From Opitutales bacterium (lineage in GTDB: Bacteria; Verrucomicrobiota; Verrucomicrobiia; Opitutales; UBA953): a stretch of DNA of 48,025 nucleotides. Shown piece after piece: positions 18,002 through 26,550 of the stretch (position 1 is its first letter; the number at the start of each line of letters is the position of its first letter). The stretch covers positions 1-48,025 of the forward strand of contig SIAU01000007.1 in the NCBI GenBank assembly GCA_009691685.1. The letters are read 5' to 3'. Below the pieces are notes generated by a model. It did no database searches and was not told where the DNA came from. It saw nothing but the letters and a program-made list of their open reading frames with translations. A program made the translations under genes and the position numbers.

Positions 18002-18643
18002 ATGGGACAGAAAGTAAATCCAATCGGCTTCCGTTTAGCCGTTCGTCGTAACTGGGAATCTCGCTGGTTTGCAACTAAGCGCGATTTCCCTTCCTTCATT
18101 CTTGAAGACTACCGCATCCGCGAGTTCCTCAAAGAGAAGCTCCGCCAAGCTGCTGTCCCTCGCATCTTTATCGAACGTGCTGGTCCTAAAGTCCGCGTGC
18201 GCATTTGGACGGCTCGTCCTGGTGTCGTCATCGGCCGTAAGGGTGATGAACTTAAGAAGCTCCGTGAAGAAATCCAAAAAGTTGCCGGTAAGGCAAAGCT
18301 TGAGGACGTGATTCTCGAAGTGAACGAAGTCAAACGCCCTGATCTCGTGGCTCAATTGGTTGCGGAAAACGTAGCCTTACAATTAGAGCGTCGTATTTCT
18401 TTCCGTCGTGCGATGAAGAAAGCGATTCAATCGACCATGCAAAATGGTGCCGATGGTATTCGTTTACGTCTCGGTGGTCGTTTGGGTGGTGCCGAAATCG
18501 CCCGGGTGGAATCCGCCCGTGTTGGTCGCGTTCCTCTCCATACGCTCCGCGAAAATATCGACTACGGATTTGCGGAAGCCCGCACCGTTTACGGCAAACT
18601 CGGCATCAAGTGCTGGATTTGTGCTAAGGACTCCGAGTTTTAA
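18002..18643 (+). CDS. rpsC: 30S ribosomal protein uS3
   Basis: uS3 forms part of the mRNA entry channel and its helicase together with uS4 and uS5. The 213-residue product begins MGQKVNPIGFRL and includes the KH domain loop GVVIGRKGDE near residues 74-83. The C-terminal domain includes GIRLRLGGRLGGAEIAR. The C-terminus KCWICAKDSEF is short, without the basic tail seen in some phyla. It is 19 nt downstream of rplV. Confidence 0.97.
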   Translation: MGQKVNPIGFRLAVRRNWESRWFATKRDFPSFILEDYRIREFLKEKLRQAAVPRIFIERAGPKVRVRIWTARPGVVIGRKGDELKKLREEIQKVAGKAKLEDVILEVNEVKRPDLVAQLVAENVALQLERRISFRRAMKKAIQSTMQNGADGIRLRLGGRLGGAEIARVESARVGRVPLHTLRENIDYGFAEARTVYGKLGIKCWICAKDSEF

Positions 18644-18676
18644 TTCTTAAAAAACCCACTCTAACTTTTTCATAAC

Positions 18677-19105
18677 ATGGCAAATTTACAACCCGCTCGC
18701 ACCAAATGGCGCAAACACCGCAAAGGAAAAATTCGCGGCAATGCTACCGCTTGTAACACGCTCGCTTTTGGTGACTTCGGTATCCAATCGCTCGCTCGTG
18801 CTCGCATTCCTGCAAATCAAATTGAGGCTGCTCGTATTGCAATTTCTCGCGCGCTTAAACGTAAGGGAAAAATGTGGATGCGGATCTACCCCCACACTCC
18901 GGTAACTCGTAAACCTGCCGAAGTCCGCATGGGCTCTGGAAAAGGTAGCGTTGAGTACTATGTGGCGGTGATCAAACCCGGCACGATGCTTTTTGAAGTA
19001 GGTGGCGTACCCATCACCGTAGCGCGTGAAGCGATGCGTTTGGCCGATACTAAACTTCAAGTCCGTTGCCGCTTTTTGGCCCGTGAAGAACTCGAAAAAT
19101 ACTAA
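18677..19105 (+). CDS. rplP: 50S ribosomal protein uL16
   Basis: uL16 organises the A-site tRNA binding region of the 50S subunit. The 142-residue sequence has the TKWRKHRKGKIRG start, then MWMRIYPHTPVTRKPAEVRM and MGSGKGSVEYYVAVIKPG, all hallmarks. The leader (ACCCACTCTAACTTTTTCAT) is pyrimidine-rich without a Shine-Dalgarno core and resembles the leader of the next gene, rpmC. Confidence 0.97.
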   Translation: MANLQPARTKWRKHRKGKIRGNATACNTLAFGDFGIQSLARARIPANQIEAARIAISRALKRKGKMWMRIYPHTPVTRKPAEVRMGSGKGSVEYYVAVIKPGTMLFEVGGVPITVAREAMRLADTKLQVRCRFLAREELEKY

Positions 19106-19138
19106 ACTTAAAAACTAACCCACTCATACATTTTCTCG

Positions 19139-19360
19139 ATGCGTACCTATCAGAAAGATAAACCCTCCGCTGCTTCGGCTCTCCGCAGCCTGGCTCCTAC
19201 CGAGTTACAGAAGCGCGTGCGTGAAGCTCGCGAAGAACTTCTCCAACTCCGCCTCCGTAAGGCCACCGGCGCAGTCGAAAACTCTGCTCGTTTCCGTGTG
19301 CTCCGTGCCGATATCGCCCGTTGCCTCACGCTTTTGAATTCCAAAACCACCACTAAATAA
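19139..19360 (+). CDS. rpmC: 50S ribosomal protein uL29
   Basis: uL29 is a small helical protein next to uL23 at the tunnel exit. The 73-residue product has the family core LQKRVREAREELLQLRLRKA followed by TGAVENSARFRVLRADIARC. The roughly 15-residue N-terminal stretch before the core (MRTYQKDKPSAASAL) is a little longer than in E. coli (63 aa). Start ATG is at 19139. Confidence 0.95.
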   Translation: MRTYQKDKPSAASALRSLAPTELQKRVREAREELLQLRLRKATGAVENSARFRVLRADIARCLTLLNSKTTTK

Positions 19361-19372
19361 TTTTTAAATCCC

Positions 19373-19654
19373 ATGTCTGAGTCACGTTCCAATCGTAAAA
19401 ACCTCATCGGTTTTGTTGCCACCCGTTCGGGCGACAAGTCCGTGAAAGTAAATTGTCAATTTACCGTTCTTCACCCCGTCTACGGCAAAGAAGTAAAACG
19501 TCGTACCGTCTTACACGCTCATGATGAAAAGAATGAGTGCAAGGTTGGCGATAAAGTTGAAATCATGGAAACCCGTCCGCTTTCCAAATTAAAGCGCTGG
19601 CGCATCGTTCGCATCGTCGAAGCTGCGAAAGTCGCTATCCAATCAGCCGAATAA
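19373..19654 (+). CDS. rpsQ: 30S ribosomal protein uS17
   Basis: uS17 is an OB-fold primary 16S rRNA-binding protein. The 93-residue product includes [16 protein letters not shown], then [19 protein letters not shown] and [19 protein letters not shown], matching the family signature GD.V.I.E.RPLSK.K. It is 12 nt downstream of rpmC and ends with a short tail rich in alanine and valine. Confidence 0.97.
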   Translation: MSESRSNRKNLIGFVATRSGDKSVKVNCQFTVLHPVYGKEVKRRTVLHAHDEKNECKVGDKVEIMETRPLSKLKRWRIVRIVEAAKVAIQSAE

Positions 19655-19673
19655 TCCTCTAATACTTTTTAAT

Positions 19674-20039
19674 ATGCTTCAAATGCTTTCCAGGCTCGAC
19701 GTAGCCGACAACACAGGTGCCCGCCAAGTGCAGATGATTCGCCGTCTCGGCCAAATCAAAGACACTGCTGGCATCGGTGATGTCATTATTTGTTCCGTCA
19801 AAGATTCCACCCCTGATGCTCAATGCAAAAAGGGTAGTGTCGTCCGCGCCGTGATTGTGCGTACCGTGGCTCCGATTCGTCGTAACGACGGCAGCTACTT
19901 ACGTTTTGATACCAACGCCGTCGTGATTCTCGACGACAATGGTAATCCTAAAGGTACCCGTATCTTCGGGCCGGTTGCGCGCGAACTCCGCGGCAAAAAC
20001 TTCATGAAAATCATTTCCCTCGCTCCCGAGGTTCTCTAA
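19674..20039 (+). CDS. rplN: 50S ribosomal protein uL14
   Basis: uL14 lies at the subunit interface and is the binding site of the silencing factor RsfS. The 121-residue product begins [19 protein letters not shown] and includes [19 protein letters not shown] and [11 protein letters not shown], then [12 protein letters not shown], the conserved C-terminus. It is 5 nt from rplX. Confidence 0.97.
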   Translation: MLQMLSRLDVADNTGARQVQMIRRLGQIKDTAGIGDVIICSVKDSTPDAQCKKGSVVRAVIVRTVAPIRRNDGSYLRFDTNAVVILDDNGNPKGTRIFGPVARELRGKNFMKIISLAPEVL

Positions 20040-20044
20040 TTACC

Positions 20045-20326
20045 ATGTCTAAGACTGATATCAAAAGGGGTGACGAAGTTGTCATCATCGCCGGTGCCGA
20101 AAAAGGCAAACGCGGCGAAATCCTTACTTACGATCGTGCTGATGAGCGCGTCACCGTAAAAGGCCTCAACCTCGTTAAGCGCCACCTCAAGCGTGCCCAA
20201 GATGGTACCGGTGGTATCACCGAGAAGGAAGCAACCATTCATCGCTCTAACGTGATGCTGGTCGCACTCTGGGATGCTCGCCAAAGCAAAAAGCCTGCCG
20301 CTAAAAAAGCGAAGGCTACTAAATAA
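20045..20326 (+). CDS. rplX: 50S ribosomal protein uL24
   Basis: uL24 is a KOW-domain protein that starts 50S assembly. The 93-residue sequence has the KOW motif IKRGDEVVIIAGAEKGKRG near residues 5-23 and VKGLNLVKRHLKRAQDG, followed by EKEATIHRSNVML. It ends in a short Lys/Ala tail (KKPAAKKAKATK), a type of basic tail also found on bL17 in this cluster. Confidence 0.96.
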   Translation: MSKTDIKRGDEVVIIAGAEKGKRGEILTYDRADERVTVKGLNLVKRHLKRAQDGTGGITEKEATIHRSNVMLVALWDARQSKKPAAKKAKATK

Positions 20327-20359
20327 TATTACGAAACCCCCCGAGAAATTTTCACTCAA

Positions 20360-20944
20360 ATGTCCAAGCCCTATCTAAAAAAGGTTTATCTCGAGAAGGT
20401 CGTCCCTGAGCTCCTCAAAGCTCGCGGCTACAAGAATGTTCACCAAGTACCTAACTTGACGAAGATCGTTCTCAACTCTGCTTTCAAAGCGGAAGCTGAC
20501 AAAGGCCACATGGCTGAAGTCGTCAAAGAGATAACAAAACTTTCAGGTCAAAAGCCTGTCATCACCCGCGCGAGCAAGAGCGTGGCGAATTTCAAAGTTC
20601 GTCAAGGCATGCCTCTCGGTTGCATGGTCACCTTACGTGGCCCTCGCATGTGGGAATTCTATCTTCGCTTAACCGCAGTAGCCCTTCCGATGATTCGCGA
20701 CTTCCGTGGTACCTCTAACCGTTTAGACGGTCGTGGTAATTATTCTCTCGGTATCACCGACCACACCATCTTCCCTGAAACTCAGGCTGATGGATCTCAA
20801 CGCGCCAACATTGGTATGGACGTAGTCATCGTGACTACGGCGAATACCGATGACGAAGGCCGTGAACTCTTGCGCATGCTCGGCATGCCATTCCGTCGTT
20901 CCTCCGCTGCCACCGAAGCAGCCGCTACCGCCGCGAAGGCCTAA
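20360..20944 (+). CDS. rplE: 50S ribosomal protein uL5
   Basis: uL5 binds 5S rRNA and contacts the P-site tRNA. The 194-residue product has NVHQVPNLTKIVLN, then QKPVITRASKSVANFKVRQG and MPLGCMVTLRG, the family core. GRGNYSLGITDHTIFPE is the conserved C-terminal segment. The last 15 residues are an Ala/Thr-rich tail that is longer than in E. coli (179 aa). Confidence 0.97.
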   Translation: MSKPYLKKVYLEKVVPELLKARGYKNVHQVPNLTKIVLNSAFKAEADKGHMAEVVKEITKLSGQKPVITRASKSVANFKVRQGMPLGCMVTLRGPRMWEFYLRLTAVALPMIRDFRGTSNRLDGRGNYSLGITDHTIFPETQADGSQRANIGMDVVIVTTANTDDEGRELLRMLGMPFRRSSAATEAAATAAKA

Positions 20945-20968
20945 CCTTTATCATAAAAAAATACTAGT

Positions 20969-21274
20969 ATGGCAAAAGAGTCCGTCATTCAACGCTCCCT
21001 TAAGCGCCAACGCTTAGTTGCAAAATATGCAACTCAACGTGCGGAGCTTAAAAAGATTCTCGCGAGTCCGAAGACCACCGAAGAAGAGTTTTACGCAGCT
21101 CAACGCAAGTTGACCAAGCTGCCCCGTAACTCTTCTCGCGTTCGTCATAAGAATCGCTGTGCAATTTCTGGTCGTCCCCGTGCGTTCATTCGCAAGTTCG
21201 GCCTCTCCCGTATCACCTTCCGCGAATTGGCTCTTGGCGGTCAAATTCCCGGTGTCACTAAAGCCTCCTGGTAA
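20969..21274 (+). CDS. rpsN: 30S ribosomal protein uS14 (long, zinc-free type)
   Basis: uS14 helps assemble the 30S head. At 101 residues it is the long form, with [11 protein letters not shown]-type sequence ([20 protein letters not shown]) but no CxxC pairs, so it should not bind zinc. The end [11 protein letters not shown] is the standard C-terminus. The leader is AT-rich (ATCATAAAAAAATACTAGT) with no Shine-Dalgarno. Confidence 0.97.
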   Translation: MAKESVIQRSLKRQRLVAKYATQRAELKKILASPKTTEEEFYAAQRKLTKLPRNSSRVRHKNRCAISGRPRAFIRKFGLSRITFRELALGGQIPGVTKASW

Positions 21275-21292
21275 CCCACGAAAACTACGAAC

Positions 21293-21691
21293 ATGTCTGC
21301 ATCCAACGATACAATCGGAGATTTTCTGACCTCCATCCGCAACGCCTCTAAGGCCGAACGCCCCACGGTCGTGATCCAATGGTCACGCCTCCGCGAAGGT
21401 GTTGCTCGTATTCTTACTGAGTCCGGTTACGTCGCTCATTTCCGCAAGGTTGAGCGCGACGAAAAGCCTGCTCTTGAATTAACTCTCAAGTACGTCTCTG
21501 GCGTACCTGCGATCACCAGCATCGAACGCGTGTCCACTCCGGGTCGTCGTGTTTATGCTGGCTACTCATCTGTGCCCAAAGTGATTGGTGGCATGGGAGT
21601 TTCTATTCTCACCACCTCACGCGGCGTCATGACTGATGCTGAAGCCCGTCGCCAAAAAGTGGGCGGCGAACTCCTCGCCAAAGTCTGGTAA
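21293..21691 (+). CDS. rpsH: 30S ribosomal protein uS8
   Basis: uS8 is a primary 16S rRNA binder and in E. coli represses the spc operon by binding rplE mRNA. The 132-residue product begins with DTIGDFLTSIRNASKAERPT and ends VGGELLAKVW, with the family signature ISTSRGVMTD-type segment (ILTTSRGVMTDAEARR). It is 18 nt after rpsN and 25 nt before rplF. Confidence 0.97.
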   Translation: MSASNDTIGDFLTSIRNASKAERPTVVIQWSRLREGVARILTESGYVAHFRKVERDEKPALELTLKYVSGVPAITSIERVSTPGRRVYAGYSSVPKVIGGMGVSILTTSRGVMTDAEARRQKVGGELLAKVW

Positions 21692-21716
21692 CCCTCAACC
21701 CTCAATACTTAAATCT

Positions 21717-22253
21717 ATGTCACGCATTGGTAAACAACCCGTCAATTTCCCCGCTAACGTAAAAGTAGCGGTGTCAGGACAAACCGTTTCTGTTGAAGGT
21801 CCCAAAGGGAAACTCACACACAAATTTCCCTCTCAAATTGGAGTTACGGTCGACAAATCTGTCGTCCAAGTTGCCGATCTGAGTGAGAAAAAAGAAGCAG
21901 GTGCACTCTTCGGAACCACTCGCGCTATCATCCGTAATATGGTTGAAGGCGTTGAAAAAGGTTACTCCAAGACTTTACTCATCGAAGGCGTTGGTTTCAA
22001 AGCCATCCTTAAGGGTAATGTTTTAGATTTAGCTTTAGGCTATTCTCACCCGATTCGTTACACCGTTCCTGCGGGCGTTACTGTTGTGGTGACCGATGGC
22101 ACGAAGCTCGTCATCAGCGGTCCTGATCGCCACATGGTTGGTCAAGTCGCTGCTTCCATCAAACTCTACAAACCTGTTGAGCCTTACAAAGGTAAGGGTG
22201 TTCGCGTTGAAGGCGAATTCGTCCGCCGTAAGGAAGGCAAGAAGACTGCTTAA
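21717..22253 (+). CDS. rplF: 50S ribosomal protein uL6
   Basis: uL6 lies near the factor-binding site of the 50S subunit. I place the start at the ATG at 21717 (MSRIGKQPVNFPANVKV), giving 178 residues, close to the usual 177-180. The open frame runs upstream into rpsH in another frame, and that longer start has no family support. GPKGKLTHKFP and the C-terminal VRVEGEFVRRKEGKKT are typical; E. coli has YADE/VVRTKEAKKK in the same place. Confidence 0.97.
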   Translation: MSRIGKQPVNFPANVKVAVSGQTVSVEGPKGKLTHKFPSQIGVTVDKSVVQVADLSEKKEAGALFGTTRAIIRNMVEGVEKGYSKTLLIEGVGFKAILKGNVLDLALGYSHPIRYTVPAGVTVVVTDGTKLVISGPDRHMVGQVAASIKLYKPVEPYKGKGVRVEGEFVRRKEGKKTA

Positions 22254-22273
22254 TTTCTTTAACGTTTTTATTT

Positions 22274-22636
22274 ATGAAACTTTCCAAAAAGAATTTACTC
22301 ATGCAGAAGCGCCGCTGGCGCATTCGTAAAGCGGTACGTGGTACCTCCACCCGTCCCCGCCTCGCTTTGAAGTTAACCCACCTTCATCTCTACGCTCAAG
22401 CGATTGACGATGATCGTGGTGTAACGCTCGTTGCAACTTCGACCACTTCCAAAGATTTACGCGGCAAAAAACTCCGTCCTTCAGTGGCCGGTGCTGCGGA
22501 CTTCGGTGCTGCGTTCGGCGAAAAAGCCAAAGCTGCTGGACTCACCACTCTGGTCTTCGACCGCGCTGGTCGTCGCTACCACGGAGCGGTTAAATCATTT
22601 GCTGACGCCGTGCGTAAAGCCGGACTTATTTTCTAA
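22274..22636 (+). CDS. rplR: 50S ribosomal protein uL18
   Basis: uL18 binds 5S rRNA with uL5 and bL25. The 120-residue product has RRWRIRKAVRGTSTRPRLAL near the N-terminus, then LTHLHLYAQAIDD and the conserved C-terminal half ending FDRAGRRYHGAVKSFADAVR and KAGLIF. It is 20 nt after rplF and 6 nt before rpsE. Confidence 0.96.
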   Translation: MKLSKKNLLMQKRRWRIRKAVRGTSTRPRLALKLTHLHLYAQAIDDDRGVTLVATSTTSKDLRGKKLRPSVAGAADFGAAFGEKAKAAGLTTLVFDRAGRRYHGAVKSFADAVRKAGLIF

Positions 22637-22642
22637 AATTAC

Positions 22643-23278
22643 ATGAGCGAAGAAACCAATAACGCAGCGCCAGCACCCGCGCCGGCCCCTACTAATGCGC
22701 CTGCTAATGCGCCTGCTAATCAAGGCGGCGATCGTCGTGGCCAAGGAAATCGTCGTGGTCAAGGTGGCCAAGGCGGTGGACAAGGTCGCCCACCTCGTCG
22801 CGATAATCGCAACGAAGCTGCTGCTTCTGAATTCAATGACAAAGTCGTCCACGTTAACCGCTGTTCAAAAGTGGTTAAGGGTGGCCGCCGTTTTAATTTT
22901 GCAGCCCTCGTGGTTGCCGGTGACGGCAAGGGTCGCGTCGGCGTAGGTTATGGTAAAGCCAAAGAAGTTCCTGATGCTATTCGCAAGGGTACTGATCGTG
23001 CTCACCGTGCTCTCGCTACTTACAATCTTCGTAATAACACCATTCCTCATGAAGTGATTGGTCGTGCTGACGGCGGCGTCGTTATGCTTCGTCCCGCCGC
23101 TCCTGGTACCGGCCTAATCGCGGGTGGTGGTGTGCGTGCTGTTCTCGAAGTGGTCGGACTAAAAGACGTTCTCTCGAAATCGATGGGATCGAATAATCCT
23201 CAAGCGATTGTTAAAGCGACACTGGATGGTCTTTCCCAACTCCGCACTCTCGCCCAAATTAAAACTCTTCGCAGCTAA
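22643..23278 (+). CDS. rpsE: 30S ribosomal protein uS5 with low-complexity N-terminal extension
   Basis: uS5 lines the mRNA entry channel and helps decoding accuracy. The conserved core starts near residue 64 (DKVVHVNRCSKVVKGGRRF) and includes GDGKGRVGVGYGKAKEVPDA. In front lies an extension of about 60 residues: first Ala/Pro/Asn-rich, with a 12-nt DNA repeat (GCGCCTGCTAAT) in tandem, then Gly/Gln/Arg-rich (RRGQGNRRGQGGQGGGQGR). E. coli uS5 is 167 residues; this one is 211. The extension is likely disordered and, from its arginines, could bind RNA. The ATG at 22643 has no better internal alternative. rpmD (uL30) does not follow; rplO does. Confidence 0.96.
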   Translation: MSEETNNAAPAPAPAPTNAPANAPANQGGDRRGQGNRRGQGGQGGGQGRPPRRDNRNEAAASEFNDKVVHVNRCSKVVKGGRRFNFAALVVAGDGKGRVGVGYGKAKEVPDAIRKGTDRAHRALATYNLRNNTIPHEVIGRADGGVVMLRPAAPGTGLIAGGGVRAVLEVVGLKDVLSKSMGSNNPQAIVKATLDGLSQLRTLAQIKTLRS

Positions 23279-23293
23279 GCTTAAATTATACTT

Positions 23294-23749
23294 ATGAAAC
23301 TTCACTCTCTCCCAGAAATCAAAGGTTCAACCCACCGTCACAAAGTGCTCGGTCGTGGGCGCGGTTCCGGTCACGGTAAAACCTCCGGTCGCGGTCACAA
23401 AGGTATGAAAGCCCGTTCGGGTGGCGGTCACCGTCCAGGTTTTGAAGGCGGTCAAATGCCTCTCTACCGTCGTTTACCTCACCGTGGTTTCAAAAATGTT
23501 AACCGCATTGACTACGCCGTAATCAACTTACGCGACATCGAAGACTTGAAGGGCAAAGCTATCGATCTCGCTTCACTCAAAGCTGAACGAGTCATCCGTA
23601 AAAACGTCGACCTGCTTAAAGTTTTAGGCACCGGCGAAATTACGCGGGCAGTCACTGTCACCGCACACCGTTTCTCTGAATCAGCTAAAAAGAAAATTGA
23701 AGCTGCTGGTGGTAAGGTTGTGGAGCTCGCGGTTGCCGCAGCTGAATAA
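23294..23749 (+). CDS. rplO: 50S ribosomal protein uL15
   Basis: uL15 is a late-assembly 50S protein. The 151-residue sequence has the glycine/arginine-rich N-terminus (LGRGRGSGHGKTSGRGHKG), then ARSGGGHRPGFEGGQMPLYR and LPHRGFKN, all characteristic. The C-terminal domain ends VTVTAHRFSESAKKKIEAAG. It follows rpsE by 15 nt, so the uL30 gene normally between them is absent. Confidence 0.97.
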   Translation: MKLHSLPEIKGSTHRHKVLGRGRGSGHGKTSGRGHKGMKARSGGGHRPGFEGGQMPLYRRLPHRGFKNVNRIDYAVINLRDIEDLKGKAIDLASLKAERVIRKNVDLLKVLGTGEITRAVTVTAHRFSESAKKKIEAAGGKVVELAVAAAE

Positions 23750-23766
23750 CCACCCAGACCTCCGCG

Positions 23767-25293
23767 ATGTTTTCGGCCTTCGCCAATTGCTGGAGGATAC
23801 CTGAACTAAGGGCCCGTCTTATTGTGACGGTGGCCCTTATTTTCGTTGCCCGGATTGGAGCGAATATCCCGTTGCCGGGTATCGACCCTAAAGACATTTT
23901 AGAATATTATAATTCGATGGCCGATCAAGCATCGGGTGGAGTGGTCGCCATGTATAATATGTTCACGGGTGGTGCTTTGCTCAAAGGTGCGATTTTCTCC
24001 TTAGGCATAATGCCCTACATCAGCGCATCGATTATCATGCAGCTGATGTCGGCCGTCGTTCCTTCCATCGCCCGTTTACAACAAGAGGGTGATGTCGGTC
24101 GTCAGAAAATCGCGCAGTACTCTCGCTACCTCACCATCGCCATCGCTATCGTTCAATCGGGCTTGTTACTCGGCGCTTTTTGTAATCCTGGAAAAGTTGG
24201 ACAGGCTTTAGGACTTGGAAATTTCACGGGTACCATCGTCGTGATGGAAAGCAAAACCCTTTTCGTCCTGCTCGGGATTTGTCTCTTAACCGCGGGTTCG
24301 ATTGTCATGCTTTGGTTGGGTGAACAAATCACCCAACGCGGCATTGGTAATGGTACATCCGTTTTAATCACGATTGGTATTTTGGCTGATATTCCAGGGG
24401 CGATCACCTCATTCGCAAGCGTTGCGTTTGGTGGTAAGATTGGAGCGACTGAAGCCAGTGGCCAAGGCTGGGAAAAGGCCGTCGGCATGATTATTTTATT
24501 CGCTCTCGTGACGGCGGCGATGGTGGCCATCAACCAAGCGGTTCGCAAAATCTCTATTCAATACGCCCAACGCATGGTCGGCCGTAAAATGTATGGTGCC
24601 CAATCCAACTATTTACCTCTTAAAGTAAATTACGCGGGCGTGATGCCGGTGATTTTTGCGGGAGCCATTTTAAGTTTCCCGCCGATGTTGCTTAATCCGT
24701 TAAGCACCCTTACCCCGACTTTAGGTTTTCTGCATGACTGGGCGGGAGTATTTCAAACACAAGGATGGTTCCATTATATTTCCTACGCGGTCTTAATCTT
24801 CGGATTCAGTTACTTCTGGATTTCTATTATGTTCCGTCCGGTACAAATCGCGGATGATCTTAAAAAGAATAATGGTTACATTCTTGGAGTGCGTCCTGGT
24901 GAACATACCGCGCAGTTCCTCGACTTCGTGATGACCCGTCTGACCGTGGCCGGTTCGTTATTCCTTCTCATTATCGCGTTGATGCCCGACCTCTTCACCT
25001 TCCAATTAGGATTCCCGATGCGTCTGGCCAGTTTCTTAGGCGGTACGGGTGGACTAATCACTGTGGGTGTGATGTTGGACACCATGCGCCAAATCGAAAC
25101 GTATCTTCTGCAAAGTAATTATGAAGGATTCTTGAAGAAAGGTCGCATTGGCAGCTTACCCGTTCCTCAATCAGGTTTACGTAATGGCGGGGAAGAATCT
25201 GCTTTAGGTTCGATGCCCAAGATTTGTTTCACGATTTTCTTTCTCGGTATAGCTGCATGGGTAGCTAATCACTGGGAATCTTTTGTTAAGTAA
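23767..25293 (+). CDS. secY: Preprotein translocase channel subunit SecY
   Basis: SecY is the membrane channel of the Sec translocon, acting with SecE, SecG and SecA. The 508-residue protein has about ten membrane segments. Family motifs include the N-terminal ELRARLIVTVALIFVARIGA, the plug region around IPLPGIDP, GIMPYISASIIMQLM in helix 2, and RGIGNGTSVLITIGI in the middle. The C-terminal EGFLKKGRIG fits the cytosolic tail. It is longer than E. coli SecY (443), mainly through loops near residues 130-150 and 310-340. The start is immediately after rplO (17 nt). Confidence 0.97.
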   Translation: MFSAFANCWRIPELRARLIVTVALIFVARIGANIPLPGIDPKDILEYYNSMADQASGGVVAMYNMFTGGALLKGAIFSLGIMPYISASIIMQLMSAVVPSIARLQQEGDVGRQKIAQYSRYLTIAIAIVQSGLLLGAFCNPGKVGQALGLGNFTGTIVVMESKTLFVLLGICLLTAGSIVMLWLGEQITQRGIGNGTSVLITIGILADIPGAITSFASVAFGGKIGATEASGQGWEKAVGMIILFALVTAAMVAINQAVRKISIQYAQRMVGRKMYGAQSNYLPLKVNYAGVMPVIFAGAILSFPPMLLNPLSTLTPTLGFLHDWAGVFQTQGWFHYISYAVLIFGFSYFWISIMFRPVQIADDLKKNNGYILGVRPGEHTAQFLDFVMTRLTVAGSLFLLIIALMPDLFTFQLGFPMRLASFLGGTGGLITVGVMLDTMRQIETYLLQSNYEGFLKKGRIGSLPVPQSGLRNGGEESALGSMPKICFTIFFLGIAAWVANHWESFVK

Positions 25294-25302
25294 GTTTTCG
25301 GA

Positions 25303-26064
25303 ATGATTGATTTGAAGTCTGATGATGAAGTAAAACGAATGCGGGCTGCATGCAGTGCCGCCGCTCGTGTTTTGCAGGACTTAGTCAGCTTGGTGGTTCC
25401 AGGAATTTCTACCGCTGGTTTAGATTCGGCCGCGCGTGGTTTAATGTTACGCCACGGCTGTGAAAGCGCCTGCTACGGCTATGTGGTCGGCGGTTTAACT
25501 TATCCCGGATACGTTTGTATTTCGCTCAACGATGAAGTCGTTCACGGTATCGGATCGCCCAGCCGAATTATTCGCGACGGTGATTTAGTTTCTTTGGATG
25601 TCGTCGTTCGTCGCGATGGATTTATCGGCGACAACGCTCGAACCATCACCGTCGGTAAGGTCAGCCCTGAAGCTAAAGCTCTCTGCGTTGAGACCGAAAA
25701 AGCCCTTCATGCGGGGATCGCCGCCGTCCGACCCGGAAATCGGGTAGGGGATATCTCGGCCGCCATCCAGGCCTCCCTCGGCCCCGGGGGATATGGCATC
25801 GTCCGGGACTTCGTTGGCCATGGCGTAGGCCGAAAAATGCACGAGGAACCCCAGATCCCCAACTTTGGCAAGGCAGGTACTGGACCTAAGTTATTGGCTG
25901 GTATGTGCTTAGCAATCGAGCCCATGGTTAATTTAGGCTCACCTAAGATCATTATGGGAGCCGATGGATGGACTGCCCGGACCGCAGATGGCAAGGTTTC
26001 TGCCCATTTTGAGCACACCGTGATGGTGACCGAAATGGGTGCGGAAATACTAACCTTACCTTAA
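25303..26064 (+). CDS. map: Type I methionine aminopeptidase
   Basis: MetAP removes the initiator methionine from nascent proteins. The 253-residue product has the expected metal ligands in order: two aspartates in LVSLDVVVRRDGFIGDNART, the histidine in GHGVGRKMHEEP, the glutamate in CLAIEPMV, and the final glutamate in SAHFEHTVMVTE. It lacks an N-terminal zinc finger, so it is the simple type Ia form. It begins 9 nt after secY. The genes that often follow map (infA, rpmJ) are missing and rpsM comes next. Confidence 0.96.
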   Translation: MIDLKSDDEVKRMRAACSAAARVLQDLVSLVVPGISTAGLDSAARGLMLRHGCESACYGYVVGGLTYPGYVCISLNDEVVHGIGSPSRIIRDGDLVSLDVVVRRDGFIGDNARTITVGKVSPEAKALCVETEKALHAGIAAVRPGNRVGDISAAIQASLGPGGYGIVRDFVGHGVGRKMHEEPQIPNFGKAGTGPKLLAGMCLAIEPMVNLGSPKIIMGADGWTARTADGKVSAHFEHTVMVTEMGAEILTLP

Positions 26065-26142
26065 CTCAATTTTTTGCTTTCAAATCCCCCAAGAACCCAC
26101 AAGTTCCGACCTCTTTCCCACCTTCTAAACAGCCCGGACCCT

Positions 26143-26523
26143 ATGCCACGAATCCTCGGAGTAGATATACCCAACAACAAAAAAGTAGAGTACTCGCTTC
26201 GCTACATCTATGGTATCGGCCCCCGCCGTGCCACAGAAATTTGCGAAGCTCTCGGCTTTGATCCCGCCATGCGCGCTTCGAATCTTTCGGAGGAGCAATT
26301 AAATAAAATCGTCGAGTACATCGTTCGTATGGGTTACAAGTGTGAAGGTGATTTACGTCGTGATATCGCACAAAATCTCAAGCGTCTCCAAGCGGTAAAA
26401 TGTTATCGTGGACTCCGTCACTTCCGCGGACTTCCCGTTCGTGGTCAGCGTACACGTACTAATGCACGTACACGTAAAGGTAAGCGTAAGACCGTCGGCG
26501 TTGCCGCAGCTCCTTCTAAATAA
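26143..26523 (+). CDS. rpsM: 30S ribosomal protein uS13
   Basis: uS13 forms intersubunit bridges from the 30S head. The start at 26143 ([19 protein letters not shown]) gives 126 residues, the usual length; the open frame reaches further upstream but the added residues are not family-like. [20 protein letters not shown] and the C-terminal [20 protein letters not shown] are diagnostic. It heads the alpha-operon segment after a 78-nt gap in which I see no rpmJ or promoter. Confidence 0.97.
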   Translation: MPRILGVDIPNNKKVEYSLRYIYGIGPRRATEICEALGFDPAMRASNLSEEQLNKIVEYIVRMGYKCEGDLRRDIAQNLKRLQAVKCYRGLRHFRGLPVRGQRTRTNARTRKGKRKTVGVAAAPSK

Positions 26524-26550
26524 TCTTTAAATAACTAAACTAATTTTACG

